DNA of 64,000 nt from Mytilus galloprovincialis (lineage: Eukaryota > Mollusca > Bivalvia > Mytilida > Mytilidae), in contig NC_134849.1 in NCBI RefSeq assembly GCF_965363235.1, positions 20,796,863 to 20,860,862 of the forward strand. Direction: 5' to 3'. Position 1 is the stretch's first letter; each line of letters starts with the position of its first letter. The position numbers and the translations under genes are program-made. Under the pieces are notes generated by a model that searched no databases, was not told where the DNA came from, and was given only the letters and a program-made list of their open reading frames with translations. This document shows positions 12,893 through 24,110 of the stretch, one piece after another.

Positions 12893-14065
12893 AGAGAGAA
12901 TAATTATATTGTAATGTAAAATTGTCTTTTATTTTTGTTCATGTTCAATCTATCAAATTTTTATATTAACTATTTATGCTTTAAGGATGTACACCTCTGA
13001 GGAGCTAAACATTTCTAGATTTTTTTTTTCTAAACCTCATTTTTGGGTTTATATGACTATAAAAAAATAATTGGTGAAGAAAAAATCATATGGTGGTACG
13101 CTTCTTTTTTGCTACGGCCCTCTGAAAGTACCCAATTTTGATGATTTTTCAATTTTTCATCAATATTTACCCATTTTTGGGCTATTATCGTGAAAAAAAT
13201 CACAGTTCCACAATTAAACTTTTTTTCATACTTTAAAAAAGATGAATTTGACCAATCTGAATAAATTCAACTAAAAAAAAACTATAGGTAGGTGTTAATA
13301 TAAGAAAGTTTTATCATATTTTGGTGCTTTTTCGTGTCAAATTTACCATGTTCTCAATTTTGTAAATTTGCGGTTTTTCTCTGTTTAAAGAACAAAATGC
13401 ATTTTATTTCAACTTCCTTTTCATAAATGATTTAAAGAAGATACATATTTAAGAAGTTTGAAAAGAAACAGTTATATGGGATGTTTATATTTCTGGTAAA
13501 ATCATTTTTTGTACCCCTCACCCATTTTTTTCAAAATTTCACTAAACAAGACTGACTTGATTAGTAACAAAATTTCAAAATTTCATTACTCAAATCTACT
13601 TATTGGAAATACACAATTCTTTCACAGACTTAAGTTTGATTATGATAATTATCAAATTCATTGCTATTTTCCACTTTTATCACATGTTTTGGAAATAATT
13701 CCAGAACGAGATTTCAATGAGACTGAATGAGACTTAAATGTCAGAAAAATACATCCTTAAGCATGGTAAGGGATATACGCAGATTTAACATGACTTTTGG
13801 AGACACTAGGTTGTAAAGTATTTATTTAACTCTTTTTGTTATGATAAAGGATTATTTATATCAATGCTGTTGTTAAGGATGGAATCGAGTTACACGTTCT
13901 CACATAGACTGTTAGATAATTTCGTATTCAGTACAAGCTTTAAGTTAAGGATAAATGAATGCATGGCAATTTTTATCATAATGCAAATAGTAAGTGTCTT
14001 CTAGCATGTCTAGGGTCAAATTGCAAATCCAGAATGGTCAAAGCTAATTATTTTCTGTTTATAAC
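12893..14065 (+). repeat. Right member of the direct duplication, with insert
   Basis: This matches 11940-12300 on both sides of a TTAA-flanked insert. Divergence between the two members is substantial, so the duplication is old. Confidence 0.65.
12985..13756. mobile_element. TTAA-flanked non-autonomous DNA element (772 bp)
   Basis: The element is bounded by TTAA at 12981-12984 and 13757-13760, with short inverted ends GGATGTA...TACATCC. TTAA target duplications are the hallmark of piggyBac-type transposases. The piggyBac link is inference, because the ends are not the usual CCC type and no transposase is encoded. The related sequence near 12050 has a single TTAA-like site in place of the element. 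Confidence 0.75.
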
Positions 14066-14263
14066 TATAATTATAAAAAGTACACAGATGGGATACGAAA
14101 TGAGTAAGCAACTATCGTAGGCAGGTGGTTGTTTGTCTATTCTTTACGCATTAGTGGGAAAGACCTTCAAAGATAATTTGATTATCGATATTATAGTCAA
14201 GTCTATACAAGGTAATCAGTTGTGGTCAAATGGAACACGTGTTATATTTTATATGTTTGGTTT

Positions 14264-14316
14264 TGAGCGTTCCTGATGAAGGTACATCAAGAGAAGCGCT
14301 TCAGACGCATCGTATT
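14264..14316 (+). ncRNA. Degenerate hammerhead-ribozyme-like motif
   Basis: GAGCGTTC is followed by the core CTGATGA (14273-14279) and a possible short stem II. The GAAA core appears altered to GAGAA. The context resembles hammerhead relics of mollusc retroelements. It is probably not active. Confidence 0.4.
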
Positions 14317-14947
14317 ATTAAACGTGTTGTTTTCTTGTTTTCAATTTTCTACATGTTCTTGGTAAGATAAAAATCATTTCAAATACAATTTTAATTCTTA
14401 AAATATTTTTTTTGACAGTTAAAATATTTATTTCATATCAAGGAAAGATATTAATAGATATCATAATATTGTAATTACTATAACTGTTTAATTATATCAT
14501 GTATATAGGGAATAATTAAAAATGTATATTTATTGTTTGTTAATGTTTTCAATTTACAATAACTTGGACAAAAGCAATGTATCAAATATTATCTGGTATT
14601 ATAATGACTTAACTTTGTTCTATATTAAACAATTCGAGCACTTATTGTATTCAAGATTTTCCTGTTACTGATTCCATCATAGATTCAACCGATGTTGAGT
14701 TTGTTTCCCCTTTTGGTGTTGAATATGTCAATACAAAAAATAGTTCTGTGCTGACATGAATTATCATTGATATAGTCATATTTATTAATTAACTGTTTAC
14801 ATAACTTTTGAATTTTTGAAATGATAAGGCATTTCTACCTCATAAATAGATTACCTTAGCTGTAGTTGGCAACACTTTCAGGAAATTTGGTCCTGAATGC
14901 TCTTCAAACTGTACTTTATTTGGCCCTATTAACTTTTTAGGATTCGA

Positions 14948-14995
14948 GCGTCACTGATGAGTCTTTTGTAGACGAAACACGCGTATGAATGGCGT
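14948..14995 (+). ncRNA. Hammerhead-ribozyme-like relic, type I layout
   Basis: Both core halves are present: CTGATGA (14954-14960) and GAAA (14974-14977). They enclose stem II GTC/GAC with a 7-nt loop (TTTTGTA). Stem I can form between GCGTCA (14948-14953) and TGGCGT (14990-14995), with one G-U pair and a terminal G-U. Stem III is tiny and imperfect, and the cleavage triplet would be GTA at 14983-14985, followed by four unpaired bases. Hammerheads with very short stem III are known from Penelope-like elements and small circular retrozyme RNAs in animals, where they can work as dimers. This copy is likely decayed. Confidence 0.6.
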
Positions 14996-15782
14996 AAATA
15001 CTAAATTTAATCCTTTTATCTATGATGAGTTTATTTACATGCAACAATAATTTTTGTCAAAATACATATATCCTTTTAGGAATGTATGTTAACGATTTAC
15101 TCTCTTAGTTTTTGATTGTACAAACTAAGAGTCTTATATACTCCAAAGCATAAAACAAAATGTGTATATGTCCAACTGGCAGGTGTCATCTGACCTCGAC
15201 CTTATTTTCATGGTTCAGTTGTCAAAGTTAAGTTTTTGAGTAGTTTTTTTAATACTGTATGCAACTATGTTTGGTGCATGGAAATATTTTAATATATATG
15301 AACATGCCAGTCTTGCAGGTTTTATTTGACATTGACATCATTTTCAGGGTTCATTGCTCAGTGATAAGATTTTGTGTTTTGGTCTGTTTCCACTAAATTA
15401 TAAGCAATAGGTCAACTATATTTGTTGTATGAAAGATTCTAAGCTGTACATGTCTGCCTGGCTTGGTTCACCTGACCTTTATCTAATTTTCGTGGTTAAT
15501 GTACAGTTTTCGTGGTTAAATCTGTTTCGTAGACACTCTTAAACAATAGGTCAGCTATAATATATTTAGTGTAATGAATGATTGGAAGGTGTGCGAGTAT
15601 TTCTTTTTCAGTTTATACAACGTCAACCTCTTTTTCTTGGATCATGTTGAATTTATGTGATAGTTGACGTAAAGCTTCATATTTTGGACTCAACAAAATG
15701 TCTATGGTCAGAAATAGTTGAGCGACAGAGAGGACAATTTTAGAAATTTAAATTACATAAATACCTCATGAAATTTTAATGT
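14996..15782. other. No gene seen; small hairpin
   Basis: A 10-bp inverted repeat, CTCTTAGTTT (15102-15111) with AAACTAAGAG (about 15122-15131), could form a hairpin. Nothing else was recognised. Confidence 0.4.
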
Positions 15783-16500
15783 CCTAAACTGTCTATCGAT
15801 TATTCAGCTTCAGAAATTTTTTTGTCGTAAATATCAAATCTGGTAAAAAGGACGATAAAAACAGCCTGAACTGACGTTTAGTTAACGCTTCAATGTAAAT
15901 ATAACGGAATTTGATGAGACTGTCATCAAAGTGAGAGGGTTAGTGCTATAAAACCAGGTTTAATCTACCATTTTCTACATTTGAAAATGCCTGTACCAAG
16001 TCAGGAATATGACAGTTCTTGTCCATTCGTTTTTGATGTGTTTTGTTATTTGATTTTGCCATGTGATTATGGACTTTCCGAATTGATTTTCCTCTAAGTT
16101 CAGTATTTTTGTGATTTTACTTTTTCGCAACTTGCAATGAATAACCAACTGCTAATCCGGTAGACATATCTGATAACTAACCCCTTCTAAAATTAATTTG
16201 GGAACGAAACTTGTAAATACAGTTACTCTTGACCTTTGTTAACTAAAAAGGCATTTTTAAAGTAGTCTTATATGTAAAGTATAATGCATCTGAAAATGTT
16301 TAAAAATAACACGGAAAATTCACAGTCTTTAACCTGGCATTATCGTCAAGTGCAGTCTATGTGTATTCTTTCAGGTACGACAGGAAAGCCGCAGTAAAAT
16401 ACTTCAATCGACCCGATTTACCTTTTGAAGTTAATTCTTAAGAAGATAAATATTTGGGTAAATATCTGCTGTTTATCCAGATTTCAAGTTCGGCGAAGCC
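15783..16500 (+). repeat. Left arm of an old inverted duplication
   Basis: Three blocks (15783-15890, 16130-16215 and 16325-16500) match, in reverse complement, 23520-23415, about 23415-23330, and 22805-22770 plus 20568-20440. The arm is interrupted by a family A copy (15891-16127). It lacks the 2.2 kb element found in the right arm, so positions near 16355 act as an empty site. Confidence 0.65.
15891..16127 (-). repeat. Dispersed repeat family A, minus copy
   Basis: A near full-length core in reverse orientation, inserted in the left arm of the inverted duplication. Confidence 0.75.
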
Positions 16501-17020
16501 TTATGCTTTCTTTATGTTGAGCTATTATACTTGGTTTAACGGTCATTTGACAATGAGTGCAAGAGTGTTATATAACATATATAAACAGTTAGACGTGACC
16601 CTTACCATACGAATGGAACGTTAAAAAAATTAAAATGAATTTAAAAAATATATCAAAACATATTTTATGATATTTCATCTGCTATGTCGGCTAATACGGC
16701 CTGGACATTGTTGCAACTACCTACATTTTGACAAAAAAAAACACACATCAGTTCAAGGAAGACACATGTCCTTGCAAACCGGCACATGCTGCTTGGTATA
16801 CCTTTACCCTTTACACAATGAAATGTTTTACCGATTAAAAAAAAATTGAAATGGAACCCACTCAAGGCAAGAACATAAGGTAGAATACTGGTAACAGAAA
16901 GTGGATCAAGAAACGAAACAATGGCGTGAACTGCTATGAATCCTCTGAATACTATCCTGTCAATTCTAATTCTGCATTGACGTTATTCGTGGACTTTACG
17001 ACTTCTGCAATTAAAATATA

Positions 17021-17239
17021 CTGTAAACCAACTTATTTTCGCGGATACTTTTTTTTAGCGTTTTACCCTTTCATGACCACTTCGCGGCTATTTAATTTCG
17101 CGATTTTCTTATTGACTTGATGAAGTTTAAAAAGGAATTATCCAAGCTTTCCATATTCACGACGATTTAAATTCGCGTTATTGTTTTACTCGCGAAAGTC
17201 GCGAAAATAAATCGCTCGCGAAAATAAGTTGGTTTACAG
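17021..17239. mobile_element. TA-flanked MITE, 219 bp
   Basis: Inverted ends of about 23 bp begin CTGTAAACCAACTTATTTTC. TA is duplicated at 17019-17020 and 17240-17241. The element is non-coding, with several CGCG-containing segments. Tc1/mariner-type mobilisation would fit the TA target, but no transposase is present. Confidence 0.85.
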
Positions 17240-17344
17240 TAACTAGCAAATACAACCTGGTCCTTGGTAGGCAACGAACACAATGGCAGCCTTGTAATGC
17301 CTCGCAAGTTTAGCTGTGAGGTTGCAATAGGTTCGACTAGTTTT

Positions 17345-19507
17345 ATCTGGTAAAAGAGACTAGCCAAGGAATTTGTTTTTGTCCCTGCCGATAAAGCTGC
17401 TAATAATATTATTATTGTTTAATAAATTTTACATTGAGGTTCTGAAAAAGGAAATCACCAATTCACCAACATTCCAACTGACTCCTTTTTCAGAAAACGA
17501 AATCTGTAACAAACATAAACTTTTAGGCACCGCTTTACAAGCAGAGCCAAATACAATGAAAGTCCCAACTATGTATTGGCTTCCGAAGCTACACAAAACC
17601 CCTTACAAATATAGATTTATTTCGTCTTCAAGCCATTGTTCAACTACTAAAGTGTCTATTCTTCTTACCAGCACACTTGGTACAATTAAAAACCTGATAA
17701 TAAATTGTTCAAATAAGGCCTTCGAAAATAGTGGAATAAATTACTTTTGGAGTGTCAAGAACTCGTTGGAAGTACTTGATAAATTGCATGCTTATATTGG
17801 TGATTTTGAATCTGTTCAAAGTTTTGATTTTTCTACCCTGTATACCACATTACCTCACATTCTCATTAAGAAAAAATTCACACACCTAATTAAATGGGCA
17901 TTCAAAAAATCAGAATGTGAATATATATGTTCAAACTCTTTTAGGTCATTTTTTAGTAGCAATAAACAAAAAAAACTATGTTAATTGGACATGCTTTGAT
18001 ACTATTTATGCCCTTGAATTTTTACTAGATAACATTTTTGTTCGCTTTGGGGATTCCGTATATCGTCAGATTATCGGAATTCCAATGGGGACTAACTGTG
18101 CACCACTTATTGCGGACCTGTTTTTGTATTGTTATGAGTTACAATTTATGACAAAAATAAGCAAAGACCCATCGAAACAAAATCTGATAAACAAATTTAA
18201 TAATACTTTTAGATATTTGGATGATATTTTGGCTCTCAATAATGACGACTTCAGTATGTATATTAATGAAATTTATCCTGTTGAACTTACTTTAAATAAA
18301 GCTAATACTAACAATGACCACTGCCCTTTTCTCGATCTTGATATCTATATCAATAATAGAAAGCTGAATACTAAAATTTATGATAAAAGGGATGATTTTT
18401 CATTTCCTATCGTTAATTGTCCGTTTTTAGATGGTGACGTTCCCTTGTCACCATCTTACGGTGTTTATATATCTCAACTTGTACGATTCGCTCGTGTATG
18501 TAACAATGTTTTAGATTTTAACGAGAGAAATGTATGTATTACTGAAAAATTATTACACCAGGGTTTTCGATACCACAAACTAGTCAAAACATTTACTAAA
18601 TTTTATCATCGGTATAAAGACATCATTCGTAAATATAGCAAATATAGAACATGCAGACTTCTACTACGTTCAGGTATTTCACATCCAATTTTATGGAAAT
18701 ATTCTTTATAAAGCACAAAGGTGTCAGTATTCACCTCAGAAACTTACAAAACCTTTGAATAGACTTATTATGAAGGGATATAATTACGATACTGTTGTCA
18801 AGTCATTAAATATTGCATATTTTGGCGTTAATATTGAGTCACTGATAAAGGTCTTTGCATCGGAACTAAACACATTTATTCTAAAAACAGTTGTTGGCAT
18901 GACACGGGTTATGTTCTTCTCATATATTTTATGATGGTATAATACTAAACCCCTAACGGGAAGGATTGTGCCTGATGTTCATATGATGAAATCATAATCT
19001 TTCAGTCAGTTTAATTGAAGTCTGGAGCTGGCATGTCAGTTTAAAACTGCTAGTAGTCTGTTGTTATTTATGAATTATTGTCATTTTGTTTATTTTCTTT
19101 GGATACATCTTCTGACATCAGACTCGGACTTCTCTTGAACTGAATTTTAATGTGCGTATTGTTATGCGTTTACTTTTCTACATTGGTTAGAGGTATAGGG
19201 GGAGGGTTGAGATCTCACAAACATGTTTAACCCCGCCGCATTTTTGCGCCTGTCCCAAGTCAGGAGCCTCTGGCCTTTGTTAGTCTTGTATTATTTTAAT
19301 TTTAGTTTCTTGTGTACAATTTGGAAATTAGTATGGCGCTCATTATCACTGGACTAGTATATATTTGTTTAGGGGCCAGCTGAAGGACGCCTCCGGGTGC
19401 GGAAATTTCTCGCTACATTGAAGACCTGTTGGTGACCCTCTGCTGTTGTTTTTTATTTGTTCGGGTTGTTGTCTCTTTGACACATTCCCCATTTCCATTC
19501 TCAATTT
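17345..19507 (+). mobile_element. Penelope-like retroelement, largest copy
   Basis: The coding part (about 17345-18900) encodes a reverse transcriptase with motifs typical of Penelope-like elements. In order these are: an F-V-P-A-D-K-A block; Y-W-L-P-K-L-H-K-T-P; D-F-S-T-L-Y-T; G-I-P-M-G-T-N-C-A-P; the catalytic F-R-Y-L-D-D; then Y-D-K-R-D-D-F-x-F-P-I-V and Y-G-V-Y-I-S-Q-L-V-R. The reading frame is broken in a few places. No GIY-YIG endonuclease segment was recognised. From about 18930 to 19507 a non-coding 3' region follows, ending in CATTCTCAATTTTA, which recurs elsewhere as a dispersed repeat. A MITE abuts the upstream side. The second copy at 37551-38942 is nearly the same in sequence over the shared part, so the family moved in the recent past. 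Confidence 0.85.
18930..19507 (-). repeat. Penelope-linked dispersed repeat (family C)
   Basis: The 3' non-coding part of the Penelope-like copy is also found at 38370-38942 and, in the opposite sense, at 24925-25480, with short pieces near 3705-3750, 47360-47420 and 57040-57110. Its link to the RT in two independent copies suggests that the dispersed pieces are 3' remnants of the same retroelement family. Confidence 0.7.
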
Positions 19508-20439
19508 TAGTACATTGTAAAAAATGATGACGTTACAAGGAGGTTTTTGACACGAGGAAGGTCTTTGTCTATATACACTTTCGAACGCCTAATCATACGC
19601 AGATTTATCAGTGGATTTTGTTCTATGTCAAGTATGTGGTCAAACATGCCGCATTATAAGCTGCATTATTGAGCAATTATTATCTTATTTGAAAATCATT
19701 TTAGCGTTGCATTCATGCATGCCTTAGCAGCAACGTCTTTTAGAATTGCTAACCTTCTGCTAGATGCAATGATATGTAATGTAATCACCTTTTTATGAAA
19801 TAATTTCTTGCAAATATTACACTTTGATTTATTAAGAGGATGAACATCTTTTTTTCAGCCAGCAAAGAATACAATAAATTGGGCTTCATATCTGGTTATT
19901 GTCTTTCAGCCGAACATCGTGCTAATAATCTAACTCTGCTTACTTTTGTAGCTTTTATAACACAACCTATGATACCCTAATACGGTTGATTCAGTTCCTA
20001 AATTTGTTACATAATTGATTAAAAAACAATAACAAATCATTTCGTCTCCGTTTGCTGCAGTATTTATCATACTTTTGCATCCAGATTCTGTTGATATAAT
20101 TAAAAATTAATCAATAGCAGAATTGCAGAAAATGAATTTGTCAGCACCAACTTTAACTGGCTTTTCTTTGTATGGCGCGAATCCAGTTTTAAGTGAAATT
20201 GTCCATTTACTTGAATACAAAACGAAACAAACACACCCGATTAACAAGCGAACCCTTCAATGATATTCACTTTTCCTGTTAAATTCACCATAAACGAATA
20301 AACATCAATACTAATTAACAAAAAAAATCATAATTCTACAATGAAGAAGAAATAAGCTTGATAATGACTACAAACGATCTTCTCTAAATCGCATAATAAG
20401 TGCATATAACTAGAAACCCCATCACTTTCGGTTAATGTA
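19508..20439. other. No gene or repeat recognised
   Basis: About 930 bp of AT-rich sequence without a convincing frame or terminal repeat. Confidence 0.5.
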
Positions 20440-21282
20440 TGACAAATATCCGGACTTGAAATCTTGCTAAAAAGAAGAAATTTAGCCAAATATTTATCTT
20501 CTAACGCATTAACTTCAAAATGTTAATCGGGTCGGCGGCTTTCCTGTTGTAACTTTAAAACACATCTATACTCACCTGTGTTAAACTTATAATCTCGTAA
20601 CAGGAATTACGACGATCCCAATATGGCGACGACATAAATGTTTGGTAAAATCTTTTCATTTTTTTCTCAAATTTAGCGTGTTATTGGCAAGAGTTACTCA
20701 GCTGCAAGGTTTTTCTATACCATTACCATCATATTAGAATCGTAATGGTGTACTATATTTGTCTAATCGCTTAGAAAATTGTCGTCGAAAATTCGGGATG
20801 ATAATCGAAATTCGAAAAAAAGATAATCGTAATTCCGGTAGTAACAAAATAGAAGATAATCGTATCTGAATAGTGTTTGATTGATATTGACACTTAACAC
20901 GGCTATCTGATAGCATATGATGAAAATATGGTGATGAATTTATCACGAAAAAAATTCCAACATCTAATGATTTTTTTGTGCATAATTTTATGATTGATAG
21001 TTCAAATGGTAACACTTTTTTGTGCGTACTTATAAGATTAATAGTTCTAATGAAAACAGCTACATTCTAGTATGTCATAAAATTGGAAGGGGGGACAAGC
21101 TTCAGGAAATTTGCAAATGGGGGAACATAAACTATGTTAGAATACAGAAAACTCCAGGAACTAGGAATGTCCAAAAATATGGGAATGAGAGAAGAGGCAA
21201 CTTTAAGAAAGTTATAAGATATTGCAGTAGTTGTCGGGCGAAATGTGCGTGTCAGATTAGTGACTAGTTTTGAAAAAAAGAT

Positions 21283-21354
21283 GTGGTATGATTGCCAATA
21301 AGACAACTCTCCACATGAGACCAAATGACACAGAAATTAACATATATAGGTCAC
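21283..21354 (+). repeat. Dispersed repeat family B fragment
   Basis: AGATGTGGTATGATTGCCAA and the CAACTCTCCAC phrase are shared with 11340-11600, 29762-30160, 36531-36770, 53180-53250 and 58665-58755, and in reverse with 24715-24900 and 32640-32990. No coding content. The class is unknown. Confidence 0.7.
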
Positions 21355-21365
21355 CGGGAAGCAAG

Positions 21366-21955
21366 TCATTTCGTACCTTGACCATTTCGTACCTTTGCCT
21401 TTTCGTACCAGAATTTGACATTTCGTAACCAAATTTGCCATTTCGTACCTTATATTAACCATTTCGTACCAACAATAATATCCAGTTCATACCCTATGGG
21501 CCAAATGCATCTTCCAATTCGTACCTCACAACTATTTCATATCATATTTTTGTAATGTTTTTCATGATTATTATGTTTTTTAAAATATAACATAAATATA
21601 ATTATGCATCTAGACGTAAATAAAATGTAAAGGCCGATGGTTGGTTTGTTTAAGCAACAATTGAAAACTTTAACAGTCATAATTACTCTGTGTTTGTTTG
21701 TAGGGTTCTCCCTTAATTGATTGTTAAACTCTAGAAATATGAGGTATATTAAGCAACAAAGAAAAATTTTCCGCAACGATTTTTGTAGTTATTAACATTA
21801 AAAGGTATGATAATGAATACACACAAACATTCCATCAGGTACAGAATGGCATACATATAAATATTCCATGATGCACTAAATGGAATACACATGAATCTTC
21901 AATGAGGTACGAAATGGCATACATAAATCTTCCATGAGGTACAAAAATCTTATCC
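21366..21955. repeat. Opposed clusters of CATTTCGTACC motifs
   Basis: About seven near-copies of CATTTCGTACC lie in direct orientation at 21366-21525. About four of the reverse complement GGTACGAAATGG lie at 21836-21950. They form a loose internal inverted repeat inside the larger element. A role as protein-binding repeats is possible but unproven. Confidence 0.65.
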
Positions 21956-23213
21956 ATGTTATTTCTTTTATATTTATAGAGAAAGTAACCCACATCCGCC
22001 CCCGTGGTATAGGGGAGGTTAATTTACCCTTTTTATTGATTATGTTGATTGGATATTGCGATTTTTGAGGCACAACTTAAGGCATATTAAATTTTATATA
22101 CGGGACTTTCAGTTGGAGCAATGAATTGAAAGGATTGCACTCTATGGATATAGAATATTGGTTATACCCCTCCCTAAACCCTAAACGGGGTCGCCACACA
22201 ACATTAAAACTTTGAAAGAAATTTAAATATCTTTTTATCTATTTACCACAATAAATGACTCGACAGCTACTTTATTTTTGACATCTTTACCAAGTACATG
22301 TATATATGTCATATATTAAAAGGTCCTAGATATTAACCTGTAAGTTGCTGCATTTATTTTTATTTAATATGTTAATGTCAACGTTTAACGGGACATTGCC
22401 GTTTTTACACACAAAATGAAAATACCATTGAAAAGCTGGAAGACACATTTATTATGTTTCAGTTAATATTATCCGATTCAGAAATTAAGATTATCAAACA
22501 GGAAAAATGCCATCGAGTTTCGATTATCATCCCGATTTTTTCGATGGCAATTTTCTAAGCGCTTAGACAATTATTGTGCACTGTTTCGATTCAAACATGA
22601 TGTAATGGTATAGAAAAACCTTCAAGCTGAGTAAATCTTGACAACAGGCTGCCTTTTAGAAAAAATGACTGAAAAGATTTTATAATATATACCTACGTGT
22701 ATTTCTGCCGTCGCCATATTGGGATCTTCGTAATTCCAGTTATGATTATCAGTTGAACACAAGTGATACTGTACTTGCAAATAATGCCAGGTTAAAAACG
22801 ATTATCTTACCTCCTATACATTTCTAGGAGTATGATTGGTTAAGAGCATCTGCGTTGAGACCGTGTACATTCAACATTACTAGGTTAGTAGGGAGGCGGG
22901 GCTTATTGATATATGGTTAGCAGTGGTGTTACGTCCCTTTATATAAGCTAAACGGTACTGAGAAAAAATCTTAAAGGTTTCAACAGACGAGGAAATTGAT
23001 GATGAAGATTACAATCAATTCATGAAACATTAAAGCTAACAAGTTGTTATTGTTGGCATCTGTTTGTGTATGATCAATGGAAGTAGTTTCTTACTATGAT
23101 GCTAAACGGTATTAAAGACTTTCTTATTTTGATAGATCACTAGTCTTATATCACACGTTGAGGTGGTCGGTAAGATAAATTCGTTACATAGTGTGCTAGT
23201 GACGTAATATGGT

Positions 23214-23331
23214 ATATATGGGGTCAGTAAATTCCATATGGGATTCGAGCTTCGCTCTCACCCCATATGGAATTTACTGACCCCATAAATATCGCTCTCA
23301 CCTTATATGGAATTTACTGACCCCATATATA
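23214..23331. repeat. Palindromic hairpin cluster
   Basis: The phrase GGGGTCAGTAAATTCCATAT occurs once forward (from about 23218) and twice reversed (to about 23287 and 23326), each pair separated by GCTCTCA-type spacers. It can fold into alternative hairpins of about 28 bp. It is probably part of a fold-back element filling about 22810-23330. Confidence 0.7.
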
Positions 23332-24110
23332 TCAATTTCGTTCCAAAATTATTTTATGAAGGGGTAAGTTATGAGATTTGACTACCGAATCAACAGTGGG
23401 GTATTCGTTGTAATTTGGCTAACGTCAGTTAAGGCTGTTTTTAACTTCATTTGTACCAGATTTCATATTTACGACAAAACATTTTTCTAAAGCTGAATAA
23501 TCGATAAACAATTTAAGACTTATATTTAAGAGAAACTGAAGAAATGGAATTGAACTATAATAATTGTATATCATTCCATATTTCAGAATTGTCAATTGTG
23601 TCCTATAAGGAGTTATTGACATTGAATTGAGATTTTTAACCATTTTGTGTGGATTTTGGGTAACTGATCATAGATTTAGAAAAACTAAAAAGGAATAATT
23701 TCAATGGATACAAACTACAAATCGGTCAACATGATGGAGATTGCTAGTCCATTCCTTATAAGAAGTCCACTCCTTATAACAGTGAACCCCTAAACAGATG
23801 ATGTTATATTTTGTGGCTCCTTTTTTTTTCATCTTTACCCTAGTTTATTTCATTTAATATTTAAACCATTTTGATTATTTCTTCATTGTGAATAAATGAA
23901 TGTCAATTTCTGTAAGATATGATTGCATAGTTCAGAATGTAACCAGATGAGGTACTTAATTTGAAAATTACCCCCTTTTTAACGACTTCAACATAAAATC
24001 TTTGTCTAACATTCATTAACATTGCAAAATTAACAAAATACCAATAAGTAACCTATAGCTAGATGTGTATCAAGTATATACCCCATAGTATGAAGTTTGT
24101 TAAATTGTTG

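Larger units (their letters stand above)
20572..22766. mobile_element. Non-autonomous DNA element with about 265-bp inverted ends
   Basis: The first ~265 bp (20572-20835) and the last ~280 bp (22485-22766) are diverged inverted repeats. The outer ends are TCACCTGTGTT and AACACAAGTGA, flanked by a direct TAC (20569-20571, 22767-22769). The left arm of the host duplication near 16355 shows the uninterrupted site. The interior has a family B fragment (21283-21354) and two opposed clusters of CATTTCGTACC-like motifs. No transposase is seen. The 3-bp target would suit PIF/Harbinger- or CACTA-type elements; this is not resolved. Confidence 0.75.
20440..23520 (-). repeat. Right arm of the inverted duplication, with inserts
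   Basis: The blocks 20440-20568, 22770-22805 and 23330-23520 are reverse-complement relatives of 15783-16500. Between them sit a 2195-bp inverted-repeat element and a separate hairpin-rich insert (about 22810-23330). Confidence 0.6.

Noticed and set aside
18960-19010. CCTGATG...GATGAAATC in the Penelope 3' region looked like a hammerhead core
   Set aside because: The conserved A after CTGATG is T, and no stem II/III pairing of the right shape follows.
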